Part shown: piece after piece, positions 21,503 to 31,985 of the stretch
How positions within the stretch are numbered: position 1 is the first letter of the stretch
Layout of the letters: every line of letters begins with the position of its first letter
DNA from: Mesostigma viride
Lineage: Eukaryota; Streptophyta; Mesostigmatophyceae; Mesostigmatales; Mesostigmataceae
Reading direction: 5' to 3'
Length of the DNA stretch: 64,000 nt
Assembly (NCBI GenBank): GCA_009746045.1
Contig: RPFO01000059.1
Location: 2,650,068-2,714,067, forward strand
The notes under the pieces: generated by a model
What the model saw: the letters and a program-made list of their open reading frames with translations, nothing else
What the model was told of the DNA's origin: nothing
The model's database searches: none
Translations under genes and position numbers: made by a program

Positions 21503-24138
21503 TCGTCTTTAGCGCGACATTTGAGGAGCACCTGGCGCACTTGGAGCAGGTTCGCTTGGCTCTCGAGGAGCATAATATGCGGCTGCACCCTGAGAAGTGC
21601 AAGTTCGCCCAGCGGACCCTCTCATTCCTTGGTCATCAGATTGTGCCGGGTGGCCGGACGCCTGATGCCGCCAAGGTCGAATCCATTGTGCAGGCCGCCG
21701 TACCCACGGATGTCTCAGGGGTGCGGGCGTATTTGGGTTTGGCTGGCTATTACCGAGGTTACATTGAGAACTTCAGCAGCAAGGTGAAGCCCTTGACCGA
21801 GTTACTCAAGAAGGGGTGCGTGTGGGCGTGGGGTCCCGCACAGCAACGCGCCATCGAGACAATCAAGCAGGAGCTCACGTCGGCCCCGATTCTGCGCGCC
21901 CCTGACTATGCTTTGCCGTTTGTGTTATATACCGACTGGTCCAAGGTAGGACTGGGTGCGGTCTTGGCGCAAAAGGATGGTGATGGGCGCGAGCACGTTA
22001 TTGCTTATGCTAGTCGCAGCAACAACCCAGCGGAGAGCCGGTATTCTTCCTATGAGGGGGAGGCACTGGCTGTGGTGTGGGCCATCAAGCACTTTCGCCC
22101 GTATTTAGTTGGGCGCGTGTTTACTCTGGTGACAGACCACCAGCCGCTTCAGTGGCTAATGACCAACACCAACCTGACGGGTAAGCTCGCCCGATGGGCC
22201 ATGATTATCCAGGAGTACCACATGACCATTGTGCATCGGGCCGGCAAGGACCATGTCAACGCCGATGTGCTATCCCGATACGCCATGCCTACCACTGTTG
22301 ACCACACTGGAGCCCGGGCCATGGGTGCCGAGGGCTCGTCGGGTTCTGTGGTCTTTGTGAACGCTGCTGGGTATGCGGCCGACGATGAGGAGGAGGCGTG
22401 GTGGCGCAGTGTCGAGTACTCTGTGGCGGACTTCGGCATCAGCGACGACCCGGTGCGGCCGTCGCCATTCACGCCATCCAAAGCTGTGTGCGCTATGGAA
22501 GAGGGTAGGTCTCTGTCCTTTGACATTGATCCTTCTCTGCAGCAGCTGATCGCTGTGCAGGCTCTCTTAGCGCGTAGCTCTCTTGCTGATTGCTACACCG
22601 CTGATATCTGGCTAGATGGTCGAGTTTTGGAGCAAGTGCAGGGTGCTGTCTTGACTCCTACTCCAGTCGATTGGACTCCTGCTCAGAAGGCGACGGAGTT
22701 GAACAGGGTGCAGCACAGGGCTGCAACCTATGGTTGGGAAGATGGGGTTTTGTACAAGCTGTTGGGCAAGCGTAGGGTGGTCGTCCCACCGCCTGACAAG
22801 CGCGTTGCTATAGTGCAGGCGTACCACGAGCGGTATGGTCACTTGGGTGGCAATCGCACGCTCAGCCTCGTACGGACCAGCTATTGGTGGAATAACATGC
22901 GACACACAGTGGCCCAGGTAGTGGCCAGCTGTGTCCCGTGTGCTCGAACCAAGGCTAACTTTAGCGCAGATCATGGTGCCAAGGAGCTGATGTCGCTTCC
23001 CATCAAGGGCTTGTTTTATCGCTGGCACGTCGATCTGTGCGGGCCGTTTCAGGAGAGCCCTGACGGCAACCTCTATGTCATGGTATGCGTGGAGAGCTTT
23101 AGCAAATGGGTTGAGTTGATCCCCATTGCTGACAAGCATGCCGCTACCACAGCGAAGCATTTTGCAGACATCATCACCAGGTTTGGGGCTCCCGCGGAGG
23201 TAGTCACGGACCAGGGTGGTGAGTTCAGGGGTGAGTTCCAGGAGTTGCTGGATGGATGTCTTATTGATCACCGTCGCACTTCTCGGGAGCATCCTCAGGC
23301 CAATGGTTTGGCTGAGAGATTGGTGCAGACCGTCAAGCAGGCGCTGCGCAAGTGGAGCCTGCAGGTGCCGGAGTCGGCCAGGTGGGATCGCGAGTTGGCA
23401 TGGATTGCCATGGGTTATCGCATGTCTCCCCAGGAGTCTCTCGCTACCTTCTCCCCGTATTTCCTTCTGTTCGGGCGTAATCCTCTTTTGCCTACGGAGG
23501 CACAGGTTGCGCACCCCGAACCCATGGCCTTCGACAACGCTCAGCAATTTTTGGTTGAGGTGCTGGCCAGGGCAGAGACTTTTAAGAAGGTCATGCCCAT
23601 CGCGATGAACAACTTGTTCATTGCTCAGCACAGGGACTCCCTGCGTTACGCTCAGCGCCGGGGGGGCGCATACATGGCTCGCCAGCTGCGGTTTAGGCCA
23701 GGGCAGTATGTTTTCCTGCGCACTCAGCTGAAGCACACTTTGGATGTGGAGGCGGGGCCCACCATTTTGCGCATTGTGGCTATCAAACCATCGGGAGTGG
23801 CAATTTTGGAGGGCGCCGACGGGAGCCGTACGACAGACAACCTCAGCAATCTCAGTCCCTGCTCACTGCCCAATTTGGTCCACGACCTCCAACCGCACAC
23901 ATCTCGCCGAGTCAAGGACGCCCAGTGTCAGGTTTGTCACCGGGTCGATCAGGCGGAGTCCATGTTATTGTGTGATCAGTGTAACTGTGGTTGGCACATG
24001 CAGTGCTTGCAGCCCGTGGTCACCAGCATTCCGGAGGGGGATTGGTTTTGTCCAGTGTGCACCGCTGCGCAGTTTACCTCCCGCAGCTTGACTGCGGTCA
24101 CCGCTGCCCTTGTCTTGGTACGATCGCTGTCTTCGTGA
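21385..24138 (+). CDS. GyD Pol part 2: RT, RNase H, integrase, PHD finger
   Basis: Continues RT after the G-run slip: NLYEWVRMPFG, then catalytic YIDD at 21488. RNase H has YTDWSKVGLGAVLAQ and SSYEGEALAVVWA. Integrase has the HHCC finger (YHERYGHLGG...CVPC) and DDE residues in WHVDLCGPF, VVTDQGGEF and GLAERLVQTVK. The C-terminus (about 23926-24066) is a PHD finger: CQVC...LLCDQCNCGWHMQC...WFCPVC, which fits the C4HC3 spacing. PHD fingers read histone-tail marks, so this one may replace the chromodomain for targeting. It ends just before a GAGGGGGGGAA purine tract. Confidence 0.9.
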   Translation: MYEWVRMPFGHRNASAVFQRAMDKVLAGLPFAACYIDDVIVFSATFEEHLAHLEQVRLALEEHNMRLHPEKCKFAQRTLSFLGHQIVPGGRTPDAAKVESIVQAAVPTDVSGVRAYLGLAGYYRGYIENFSSKVKPLTELLKKGCVWAWGPAQQRAIETIKQELTSAPILRAPDYALPFVLYTDWSKVGLGAVLAQKDGDGREHVIAYASRSNNPAESRYSSYEGEALAVVWAIKHFRPYLVGRVFTLVTDHQPLQWLMTNTNLTGKLARWAMIIQEYHMTIVHRAGKDHVNADVLSRYAMPTTVDHTGARAMGAEGSSGSVVFVNAAGYAADDEEEAWWRSVEYSVADFGISDDPVRPSPFTPSKAVCAMEEGRSLSFDIDPSLQQLIAVQALLARSSLADCYTADIWLDGRVLEQVQGAVLTPTPVDWTPAQKATELNRVQHRAATYGWEDGVLYKLLGKRRVVVPPPDKRVAIVQAYHERYGHLGGNRTLSLVRTSYWWNNMRHTVAQVVASCVPCARTKANFSADHGAKELMSLPIKGLFYRWHVDLCGPFQESPDGNLYVMVCVESFSKWVELIPIADKHAATTAKHFADIITRFGAPAEVVTDQGGEFRGEFQELLDGCLIDHRRTSREHPQANGLAERLVQTVKQALRKWSLQVPESARWDRELAWIAMGYRMSPQESLATFSPYFLLFGRNPLLPTEAQVAHPEPMAFDNAQQFLVEVLARAETFKKVMPIAMNNLFIAQHRDSLRYAQRRGGAYMARQLRFRPGQYVFLRTQLKHTLDVEAGPTILRIVAIKPSGVAILEGADGSRTTDNLSNLSPCSLPNLVHDLQPHTSRRVKDAQCQVCHRVDQAESMLLCDQCNCGWHMQCLQPVVTSIPEGDWFCPVCTAAQFTSRSLTAVTAALVLVRSLSS

Positions 24139-24154
24139 TGGGGCCGGTCGCCAG

Positions 24155-24168
24155 CGAGGGGGGGAATC
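24155..24168 (+). promoter_or_regulatory. polypurine tract of GyD
   Basis: GCGAGGGGGGGAAT lies directly before B1. In LTR elements the plus-strand primer abuts the 3' LTR, so this marks B1 rather than A2 as the functional LTR start. Confidence 0.65.
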
Positions 24169-24307
24169 ATGGGACAGGTCCTCGCCCACCCCACAGGGCA
24201 TGCAGTTAAGGCAGGCACATCAGCTCAGCTCATTTGGGTTTTACCAAATTAAGCTGAGTGGCCAGCCGCCATGGTGGCGCCGGAGATTGTGGCACGCAGA
24301 CGCGACA
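24169..24307 (+). repeat. GyD repeat B1
   Basis: 139 bp, identical by eye to B2 (32924-33062). It holds a hairpin at 24224-24258 (CTCAGCTCATTTGG pairing with CCAAATTAAGCTGAG). It is joined to A2 through GACAGCTGTC, a perfect palindrome. Confidence 0.88.
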
Positions 24308-24309
24308 GC

Positions 24310-25144
24310 TGTCACGGACGCGCGCTATGTCATCCGGGCGCCCACTATGCACAAGACCGGTGACGTGCGCAAGGAATTTGTCTTCTACGCATTTTCGACA
24401 AAGGCTAGTGACCGGGGGGGACACTAGCACTTGCAGCATAAGAGCGGACGAAAGTGTACGTGCACGCGCGCCGGGCCAGGCACAGCTGGGCGCGCAGCAC
24501 TGACTTGAGCGGACGGCAGCACAAGTGTGCAGCGTCGAGAGGATCATACGCGTGTTAGTGGACAGCTGGAGCTGAAGCTGGACTGCTGGACTTCAACAGC
24601 GCCGAGGCTATTGACAGGCCAGGTGTCTTTGTGGTGTAGAATAGCGGGTCAACGTTATGAGGACTGGACAGAAAATGGAAAAGGACAATTTGCGGTGCGG
24701 AGCCAGATCGCTGGAATGAATGCGAAATCGCTGGCAGCCCTAAAAAGGGATTTCTTCTAGAAAGGAACGATTAGACGCAATGTTTGCTGGGCCACTCACA
24801 CGCAAGGTGTGAGCGTGCAGATTGTCTGAAGGATATTATGCTTCGACCTTGCTGGACGTGACTCAATGTCGGACATTCCCAGGGACAGAAATGCCGGAGC
24901 CTCTAGGAGATGAGATCGGCAACAGGGTAGCAATTTAGATTTGTCGGGATGCCTTCCTGCTTTTGTTGGCATGTGTGGTAGAAAGCCAGGACGGCAACTG
25001 GAATGCGGTTTCTATTCGCATGGTTCAGGCAGCAAGATAGTTTTGGCATTCCTGGCTGGACTGACAAGTGTGGCGTGTGTCATGCGTGTGGCATGACGAA
25101 TGGTTTGGTTCATAGCCGAAGAGGACTCTCACGCAGCGTGTAGT
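24310..25144 (+). repeat. GyD repeat A2, left part (interrupted by CoA)
   Basis: Matches A1 from its first base. It is cut at GTAGT (25140-25144) by the CoA element and resumes at 32619. Confidence 0.9.
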
Positions 25145-25772
25145 AGTTAACGAAACTGTGGCTGAACTGTGGTTCAGCCTGCACTGATTAATATCTACAG
25201 AGGAAGTAGTTATATTAATCAATAGGTTTACGTTGCTGGTTATGGCTACCAGCACAGAACGCACAAGGCACGTGAGAATCGTCGCCGAAGGTGCGAGGAC
25301 ACAGGTGCAGGGAAAGTGGTGCTACCAAGTGGCAGCGTCCTGCTCGTTATATACTAATTGTGACGCAGTCACATCCAGATGACTGATAGGACAGATCATC
25401 TCACAATATTGCTGTCCTTCACTCTGGACCAGCAGATCTCGACTCGTTATCCATAAATAGTCACATCAGTGTCCTGTCGCACAAGTCCTGTCACTATTTG
25501 TTACGTCTAATCAATAGCATTGAATAGACCGCAGTGTCGGAGACTAAATGTCCTATCGTACACTGTGACAAGACGTCGTATGCCACGCGTCACTTGAAGA
25601 ACCACCGTAGAATCACTGAATCCAAGTAGAATGTAGTAGAACAGTATCTTGCTCACATCTCGAGCAATACTCATCAGAATGAACCCGTTTCTGGATTGTA
25701 GTAACCGGAAGTAGAATCTCTACAAGCCAAGTAGCTTAGTAGAATAATATTGCTTGCCAGGCAATATTAACT
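25145..25772 (-). repeat. CoA 3' LTR
   Basis: Begins AGTTAACGAAACTG and ends GGCAATATTAACT on the plus strand. Its last bases and the adjoining purine tract are duplicated about 50 bp further right (ATATTAACTCCAGCCC at about 25763 and again at about 25813). Confidence 0.9.
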
Positions 25773-26548
25773 CCAGCCCTTTCTTCTCTTTTAGAGCTTG
25801 GACATAACAGCCATATTAACTCCAGCCCTTTCTTTCTTTTAGAGCTGTTAGGCTTGGCAACACATATATAGAAACAACATGCATAGCACTTGACATCCCT
25901 CCCAGCTCTCTGTAGTCTCTGCTCGGGATTAATCAAGCACCAGATCACAACACATCTCAGCCATGACGAATTACAATGAATTCCCTATCCACTGGAAGTA
26001 GAAAGCCAAGTGTTTGGAGTAGCAGCTTGTGGCTAACCAGAATAATGACCAAAATGGAATCACCACCATAATGGCTCCTGATTGGAACCCCACAAGTTAC
26101 CCACAAGACCTTATCAGGTAGACATTGATAGTTATCAGAACTGGCGCCCACCATGGACTGAGAAATAGCACATCACAAAATATATTAAGCACATGACAAA
26201 CTACCTTCCTCTGTCTGGGACAAAACTAGGGGGACCTGTCGCCACCTCACCAGCAAGGTTGATGGGTCAGCCAATCCGGGAAAATCCGCCTAAGCAGCCC
26301 CAGGGAATCGAACCCTGCCCTATAAAATCCCTTTGGTTGAGACAAACCTCAAACTGAGGACAAACCCCCAACCAACATCATGCTCCATGACTGAGCATTA
26401 CATAGAATACAGTATTATACACATATGTACACAGAGCATTACTGCCCTCAGAGCAACACAGCTCTCAGCATAACAGAGCCCAGCTCTATGTTAGCTCTTC
26501 TCACCCAATCAGTCATCAAGCTCAAAGCTCCAACTGGAATTGCTCAAC
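25773..26548 (-). other. CoA 3' UTR and polypurine tract
   Basis: The purine tract AAAAGAGAAGAAAGGGCTGG (minus) abuts the 3' LTR and confirms orientation. The block at 26220-26330 is shared with CoB, including ACCTGTCGCCACCTCACCAGC and a tRNA T-arm-like CAGGG-TTCGATT-CCCTG. No gene seen. Confidence 0.7.
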
Positions 26549-29500
26549 TCACACAGAGGAGCTCATCAGCTTGTAAAGAAGCTTATATTGCTCAGCAGAC
26601 TTGTGAGGCAACTTGGTCAAGGCATCAGCAGGATTCTCAGAACCTGGAAGATGTTGAATATCCACCAGACCTGCCAACTCCTTCAACAGGAGATAATCCA
26701 GATCTCTGCTTCTGGCCAACTGCTTGTGCACAAACTGGACCATACCCATGTTATCTGAAAGGATCAAGGTTTCCAGCTGAAGAGTATGAGGAGTCACTGA
26801 AGCCATAGCTAGCAACAGCTCCTTGATGTACAAACTAGACTGAATCCCTTCACAAATGGCTCTGCACTCAGAGACATCTGAACTCACAGCAACCCTTCTT
26901 TGAAGACGACTGTACCAGGCCACAAGACTAGGCCTATGTTGCTGAAGCACAAACAAGCCAGCTGACCTGCCTCTGACCTTAGAAACTTGCCTGCTATCCA
27001 TGGAGCTATCAACATAGATATCCAAGGAAAATGGCAAAGACAAATCTATCCCAGCTAAAGTAATACCAGGAGACTTGTTAACATGTGCAATAATCTGGGA
27101 AGGCTCCTCCAGAATTAGCACATCATCAGGGGATCTGCTATGGACCATCATGTCAGGCCCACAAATGCTGCCATACCAGGCCAACTTGCCTTTCAGCTCA
27201 GGTGCAATGGATGACGTCATGACCTCTGGAACAGATTGAAGAATGGTACTCTTGTAGTCATTGCCCGCCTGCAGCTTAATCAGCCACTGACTCCCCTCCT
27301 GAACCAATGTAGCCTGCATTCCACAGAACGTGACAGCCTCTCCAGGCTTCTGCCACAATTCTTTTCCCAAAGGAAATGCATCATTAATGATGGGCACAAA
27401 CTGACTCAACCACTTAGTGGGAGCAATCAAGTGCAAGTCATCACCATGCAGGCTAGCATACACAGGTAAATCATGCCACCTACCCAGCAATAAACATGGG
27501 TCCACAGATGACACCTTCAACCCACAGTGTTTAGTCAAGAAGTCTTCCAAGGTGAGCCTCCAAATGATGGGACTGGACCTGAGACCTTCTAGACCCTTCA
27601 GAATCAGCAGGTAGCTAGACTGGAGCTCTGCCTGCCAGGCTACAGGAACTGGCACATGAAATGGAGTTTCACAATGCCACACCTGCTGAGCCACACTGGG
27701 ATCACCCTTCAGAAATGCTCTCTTGAAATCTAGCAGAACTGAAGACACATCAGCACCCTGGTTCAGCATACCGACATACAGGCACAATAAAATACGCCAT
27801 GTATCATGTAGCATCCCAGGTGTATACAACTCCTCGCCCAGAAGATCCCCAGTACCACGGTATTCATTAAGAACTGGACGCACATGGGGAACAGACACCC
27901 CCTCCACCTCCTTCCGCTTGATGACGAATCTGAGCTTCAACCGTGTACTGTATGGAGGAACTTCATTCACAGGCTGACAGCAGTCAAACTGCAACCACTC
28001 CTCTAGGGCCTTGGCAAATGCTAGCCTCCAGGCCTCAAACATCAGAGGAGAACTCATTTCCTGGACAAGCTGATCATAGCTAAGAGGAGAATGAGCAGCC
28101 AGTGATCTCTTAGTAATACCAATACTGCTAGGATGAAGAGCAGCTGGCATCACAAGACTGGAAGCCACAGGAATCTGATCCTCAGGCCACTGCACATTCC
28201 TGATCGCTTTCACAGAGAAAAAATTAAGATTCAGGGCCCTGAAGTTAGTCAGTGGAATGCTACCCCAACCCTTACGAATAAGGCTATGAGATACAACCAC
28301 AACTCCAGGGGTGCAAAGAAAATTCTGACCCAAAATGATAGGGCCATCGTAATCTTCTAGCACTAGGAAGGAAACATCTACACCCATAAATGGTAAGATG
28401 ATTTCTCCTACCACTTTCATATGAACCCTGCCACTAAAGTCAGACACCCAGGAACAGCTAGACTCGCCAATCTGCCGCTGCCCTGTATGCTGAGACCCCA
28501 TGATTGAGACCTCTGCATTGGTATCTACTTCTAGTGCAGTGCACTCGGACTCCCCCAACTGGCTGAGCTTGGACACCCGAGGCTTTTGCTTGGCTTTTTG
28601 CATAGCCAGCACCACATCTTTCAGGCCCACACCTCTATGCTTAGTGAGGCTAGAGGGGACCACATCTGCCTGCTCTAAATCTGGAAAGTTAACCGGTCCA
28701 GGGGTCTGGCCAGGACTTACCCGGGGATTACTTCCAGCCGGAACGTGATGATCAGGGATGACGTCATGACCAACTGGCAAGGTTGTCACATCAGGAGTTA
28801 CTGCCTCTGCTTCAGCACCCCTTAGACGTACATATGACCACGACAGACGGTGCACATTCTGGGGAGGATCCTCCATCTTCACCCAGCACTTGTGCCCAGC
28901 TAGTTCCACCCTGGTCACTACTCCAGGGTGCCAGCTACCACGCTTGCCTGCAAGCTTGGGCTCTTTCCACACAATTACCCTCTGGCCAACAACAGGTTTC
29001 AGAACACTCCAGCCCTTGTCTTTCTGCCTCAACTTGGCAAACTTGAACATAAGGCTATCTTTCCAGGCTTGCTCAACCTCAGTAGGGAGCTCCCGAAGAT
29101 GCAATGATAATGGAGTCACAGGGACCTCTCCAACATACATGGGTGCCCTGACATTCAATCTGTCCTCAACTGACCTTAACCAGGCCGTCTTGATAATAGC
29201 TGGAACCAATCTTGGAATCTTCTTCTCCGTCAGCAGAATAGTCTTGAGCTCTCTGATTGTCCTCTCCACCACGCCTTGACTGCCATGGGACTCCCTGTGT
29301 ACAACAAATAACTCAGGGAGGTCTTCATGCCCCATGCAGCACTCAAATTCTAAATCACACTGCAGCTGGATCACTGGTTTCATTCTGGATCTGATAGCCT
29401 GGAGCCCAGCCACCAAACATGGCTTAGATTTGTCTTGCAACAGCTCCAGCACCTTGTACTTGGTGTATCTGTCAACACCCACCAACAAAATCAGTTTCCT

Positions 29501-30121
29501 GATTTCTTGGATATCACATTGTACATATCCAGGCTGCAACACAGGTTGTCTGACATGAGACTTCTTAGGCTTGGGAGCAACCAGCCTACAGGAACAAGCC
29601 TCAGCAACCTGCTTTACTGCATTAAACAAAGATGTCCCTCCCAGCCTCCTTGCAAACTGGAGTGCCTGGGCAGCATGACCAAACATATGATGCAATCTCA
29701 ATGCAATGTTTGACACAAGAGACATTTTATTAAATACAGGTGAGGTGCTTGGAACAGCACTCTCTCTTACAACCAAGCTCCCCATTGCATCATTCAGGCC
29801 ATCAGCCTCATCCTCCTCCTCTAAAGGAGCTTCCTGCCCTAAGGCAGGACTTCCACGCTCCAACATTGAAGGAGTACGCAAACTACCTCCAAGAGCCATG
29901 TGGGAACGTTGTTGCCTTGTGGTAACTGCTTTCACCATGGTGACGTGGGAAGACCCAGTCACTACCCCATTGTGTTCTTCCTCCATGGATGCACCCTCAA
30001 CCTGTGCAGGGGGACTCTCAACCTTAAGCGGGAGACTCTCAACCTGTGCAGGGAGCAAATCAACTTCATCCAGAGTAATGGGGGGGTCACTCTTAGCCCC
30101 CTCCCTGGCGGACCCTAGCAA
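26549..30121 (-). CDS. CoA Pol: integrase, protease-like, RT, RNase H
   Basis: About 1,190 residues. There is no ATG near the beginning, so expression likely uses frameshifting from the zinc-knuckle frame (7-nt overlap). Integrase: HHCC-like finger (LHHMFGHAAQ...CSC), catalytic residues in VQCDIQEI, LQCDLEFEC and VVERTIREL. An SH3-like tail follows (VGQRVIVWKEP...GSWHPGVVTRV). Next is a retropepsin-like segment, VDTNAEVSIMG...PIILGQNFL, with DTN in place of DTG. RT: LLDFKRAFLKGD and LHGDDLHLIAP (GDD). RNase H: IYVDSSMDSRQ, SSDVSECRAIC and LSDNMGMVQ. Copia-type RT/RNase H is clear; the protease lies after integrase, which is not the usual Copia order. Confidence 0.88.
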   Translation of the reverse strand: MLGSAREGAKSDPPITLDEVDLLPAQVESLPLKVESPPAQVEGASMEEEHNGVVTGSSHVTMVKAVTTRQQRSHMALGGSLRTPSMLERGSPALGQEAPLEEEDEADGLNDAMGSLVVRESAVPSTSPVFNKMSLVSNIALRLHHMFGHAAQALQFARRLGGTSLFNAVKQVAEACSCRLVAPKPKKSHVRQPVLQPGYVQCDIQEIRKLILLVGVDRYTKYKVLELLQDKSKPCLVAGLQAIRSRMKPVIQLQCDLEFECCMGHEDLPELFVVHRESHGSQGVVERTIRELKTILLTEKKIPRLVPAIIKTAWLRSVEDRLNVRAPMYVGEVPVTPLSLHLRELPTEVEQAWKDSLMFKFAKLRQKDKGWSVLKPVVGQRVIVWKEPKLAGKRGSWHPGVVTRVELAGHKCWVKMEDPPQNVHRLSWSYVRLRGAEAEAVTPDVTTLPVGHDVIPDHHVPAGSNPRVSPGQTPGPVNFPDLEQADVVPSSLTKHRGVGLKDVVLAMQKAKQKPRVSKLSQLGESECTALEVDTNAEVSIMGSQHTGQRQIGESSCSWVSDFSGRVHMKVVGEIILPFMGVDVSFLVLEDYDGPIILGQNFLCTPGVVVVSHSLIRKGWGSIPLTNFRALNLNFFSVKAIRNVQWPEDQIPVASSLVMPAALHPSSIGITKRSLAAHSPLSYDQLVQEMSSPLMFEAWRLAFAKALEEWLQFDCCQPVNEVPPYSTRLKLRFVIKRKEVEGVSVPHVRPVLNEYRGTGDLLGEELYTPGMLHDTWRILLCLYVGMLNQGADVSSVLLDFKRAFLKGDPSVAQQVWHCETPFHVPVPVAWQAELQSSYLLILKGLEGLRSSPIIWRLTLEDFLTKHCGLKVSSVDPCLLLGRWHDLPVYASLHGDDLHLIAPTKWLSQFVPIINDAFPLGKELWQKPGEAVTFCGMQATLVQEGSQWLIKLQAGNDYKSTILQSVPEVMTSSIAPELKGKLAWYGSICGPDMMVHSRSPDDVLILEEPSQIIAHVNKSPGITLAGIDLSLPFSLDIYVDSSMDSRQVSKVRGRSAGLFVLQQHRPSLVAWYSRLQRRVAVSSDVSECRAICEGIQSSLYIKELLLAMASVTPHTLQLETLILSDNMGMVQFVHKQLARSRDLDYLLLKELAGLVDIQHLPGSENPADALTKLPHKSAEQYKLLYKLMSSSV

Positions 30122-30438
30122 GCCCAGGGAAGGCTGAGCCTGTCAGGTTGGGTTGTTATACCCCCTTGGCCCCTTTGCTTACGCCAGCTAGGGCAGTCCT
30201 TACGGATGTGGCCCTGCTGGTGACAGAAATAACATGTGATACGAGGTGTCCCCACCCCAGGTGGTCCCCGCTGGGACCCCACCCTGTTGAAATCAAATCT
30301 GGGACGCTGAGCCGCTGGCTGCTCCTGGGAAGGACCTCCACGACGCTTGAAGCCACTGAAGCCCTTGGCCTGGAAGCCCCCCGCTTGGAAGGCCCTGACC
30401 TTGGTGGACCATAACCGTTGGAGGGCTGCCCCCCCCAT
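30115..30438 (-). CDS. CoA nucleocapsid frame with CCHC zinc knuckle
   Basis: About 107 residues containing CYFCHQQGHIRKDC. It is in a different frame from the capsid part of gag and starts at a G8 run (minus, 30429-30436). It is probably the C-terminal end of Gag joined by slippage or separated by an indel. It stops at TAG, overlapping the start of the pol frame. Confidence 0.7.
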   Translation of the reverse strand: MGGAALQRLWSTKVRAFQAGGFQAKGFSGFKRRGGPSQEQPAAQRPRFDFNRVGSQRGPPGVGTPRITCYFCHQQGHIRKDCPSWRKQRGQGGITTQPDRLSLPWAC

Positions 30439-31214
30439 TGGTTGCCCTTGACCTTGGGAACACTGCCCCCTGCTGCAGCTGCCACATCCACCTTATCCTT
30501 CTCCTTCTGCTTCTCCCTGGCCTTGTCTGCCTCCTTCTTGCCTCCCACATACTTGCCCCTGAAATAATCCTTGATCTTGGCCACCATAGCAGCCCAGGTG
30601 GTGCATGTACGCATGTGCACCTGCAGGTTATCCAAGGTGACCTCATCCAATCCCAGGCTACCTAGGAAATCATCCATGGCAATCTCATCTGACACTACAT
30701 ACCCCTTGCCAGCACAATTGTGCCTGAGCTCCTGAAAATCCTCAAATGCCTGCAGAATCAGACCCTCAGCCTTGAAATCAATGTACTCCTTCTTCCAAAA
30801 GGAGCCATCACTAGCCCTCTTATCATCTAGGAACACCTCAAACTCAGCTATAAAAACATCCCAGGAATCTCCATCCTCAAACTTGTCATTTACATACTTC
30901 TGCACCCTCTTGGGACACTTAAGAAGGTACTGTGACATACACAGCACCTGCAGAGGATTGTTACCATTATACAAGCCCTTATATCCCTTAAGGTGCCTAA
31001 TGGTAATATCCTTATCCTTAACAGTCCAGTGCTCCTTGAGACTGGGAAGCTGGTTAAGAATAGCAAAGCCCTCCTGGGCCTTGGCTCTGCGGGGCTGCTC
31101 TGCTGCTGCTGGACGATTAAAATTCTGATTAAAATTCTGACCCCGCAGCATTTGTTCGCCGCGTATCTCGCCGTCTTCCAAACCCTGCATGGTCGCTGCG
31201 AATGCCGATGACAA
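30437..31214 (-). CDS. CoA Gag capsid region
   Basis: Starts MSSAFAATMQGLEDGEIRGE. The frame stays open to 30156, but the meaningful part ends at the G8 run, where the zinc-knuckle frame takes over. It contains segments shared with CoB gag (VFLDDKRASDGS...KKEYIDFK; VHMRTCTTWAAM; GKYVGGKK). These support a capsid-like Gag even though no standard domain is obvious to me. Confidence 0.75.
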
Positions 31215-31340
31215 CTGTCGATGCCGATGCCGATGCTGAAGAAAGAATACTGCTGGGGAATTAATAAATTAATCCCTTAAGCTCTGGAACCAAGAAAAAA
31301 ATTTTCCTGAATTAATTCTCTGTTAATTATAACAGAAAAT

Positions 31341-31937
31341 TTAATCCAGCCGCATATCGTCGCGCGGAAACTGCAATACGTTATCCAAAATCTGCTGCAC
31401 AATACTCGGATATAAATCAGGAAGCCCCTCGCTGTTTTCACCTGGCTCCTCAGCGTTTGATTGCCGCTGAATCGAAGCAGCGACGTTTATGATACCGTCG
31501 ACTGACGACGCCCACCCGTTGTTGCTAACCGGAACTGCGACAGCCGGAAGAGTCGCCGAAATTCCAGACCACGCTGTCGCCAACGCCAGAACACCCAAGC
31601 CGTAGGTGCGAAGCGCCGAAATTACTTGAGCTTGCTCGTCTGATCCCGAAGCTGCAAGCCTTCGGAAAATATGGGAATTTTCCGACAGGATTTCCAAATC
31701 TTGAGTAAGGTCGTCGACGAACTGATGCAGATCGTTAGAAACTGGCGGCCGGCTGACGAGCGCTTGAGACAGCGAAGGTTGAACAGCACGCGAATGCAGC
31801 GCAGCAGTTGACGCCGTACGTTGAACGTTGAAATTAAAACCTGAAGACGATGGAGCCGACGCACGCTCGGGAGATGGCTCACGATATTCACGCGTGTTTC
31901 CCATATAATGGAAAAACACCGTAAAAATTGCCGACAC
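31341..31937 (-). CDS. CoA ORF-1, small protein upstream of gag
   Basis: 198 residues (or fewer, from the internal MGNTREYREP start) between the 5' LTR and gag. It is Ser/Pro-rich at first, then helical, with DLHQFVDDLTQDLEIL. CoB has an equivalent ORF with FVQFVDDQVEDWERIL at the same place, so it is a conserved accessory frame. I do not recognise the family. Confidence 0.55.
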   Translation of the reverse strand: MSAIFTVFFHYMGNTREYREPSPERASAPSSSGFNFNVQRTASTAALHSRAVQPSLSQALVSRPPVSNDLHQFVDDLTQDLEILSENSHIFRRLAASGSDEQAQVISALRTYGLGVLALATAWSGISATLPAVAVPVSNNGWASSVDGIINVAASIQRQSNAEEPGENSEGLPDLYPSIVQQILDNVLQFPRDDMRLD

Positions 31938-31985
31938 CAGAAATCAATGCCGTAATCAGTAGATTACGAACTCGCTTGTAATTCG

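Noticed and set aside
26290-26340. tRNA gene suggested by GGTTCGATTCC
   Set aside because: Only a T-arm-like stem is present; no matching acceptor stem, anticodon arm or A box at the right distance.
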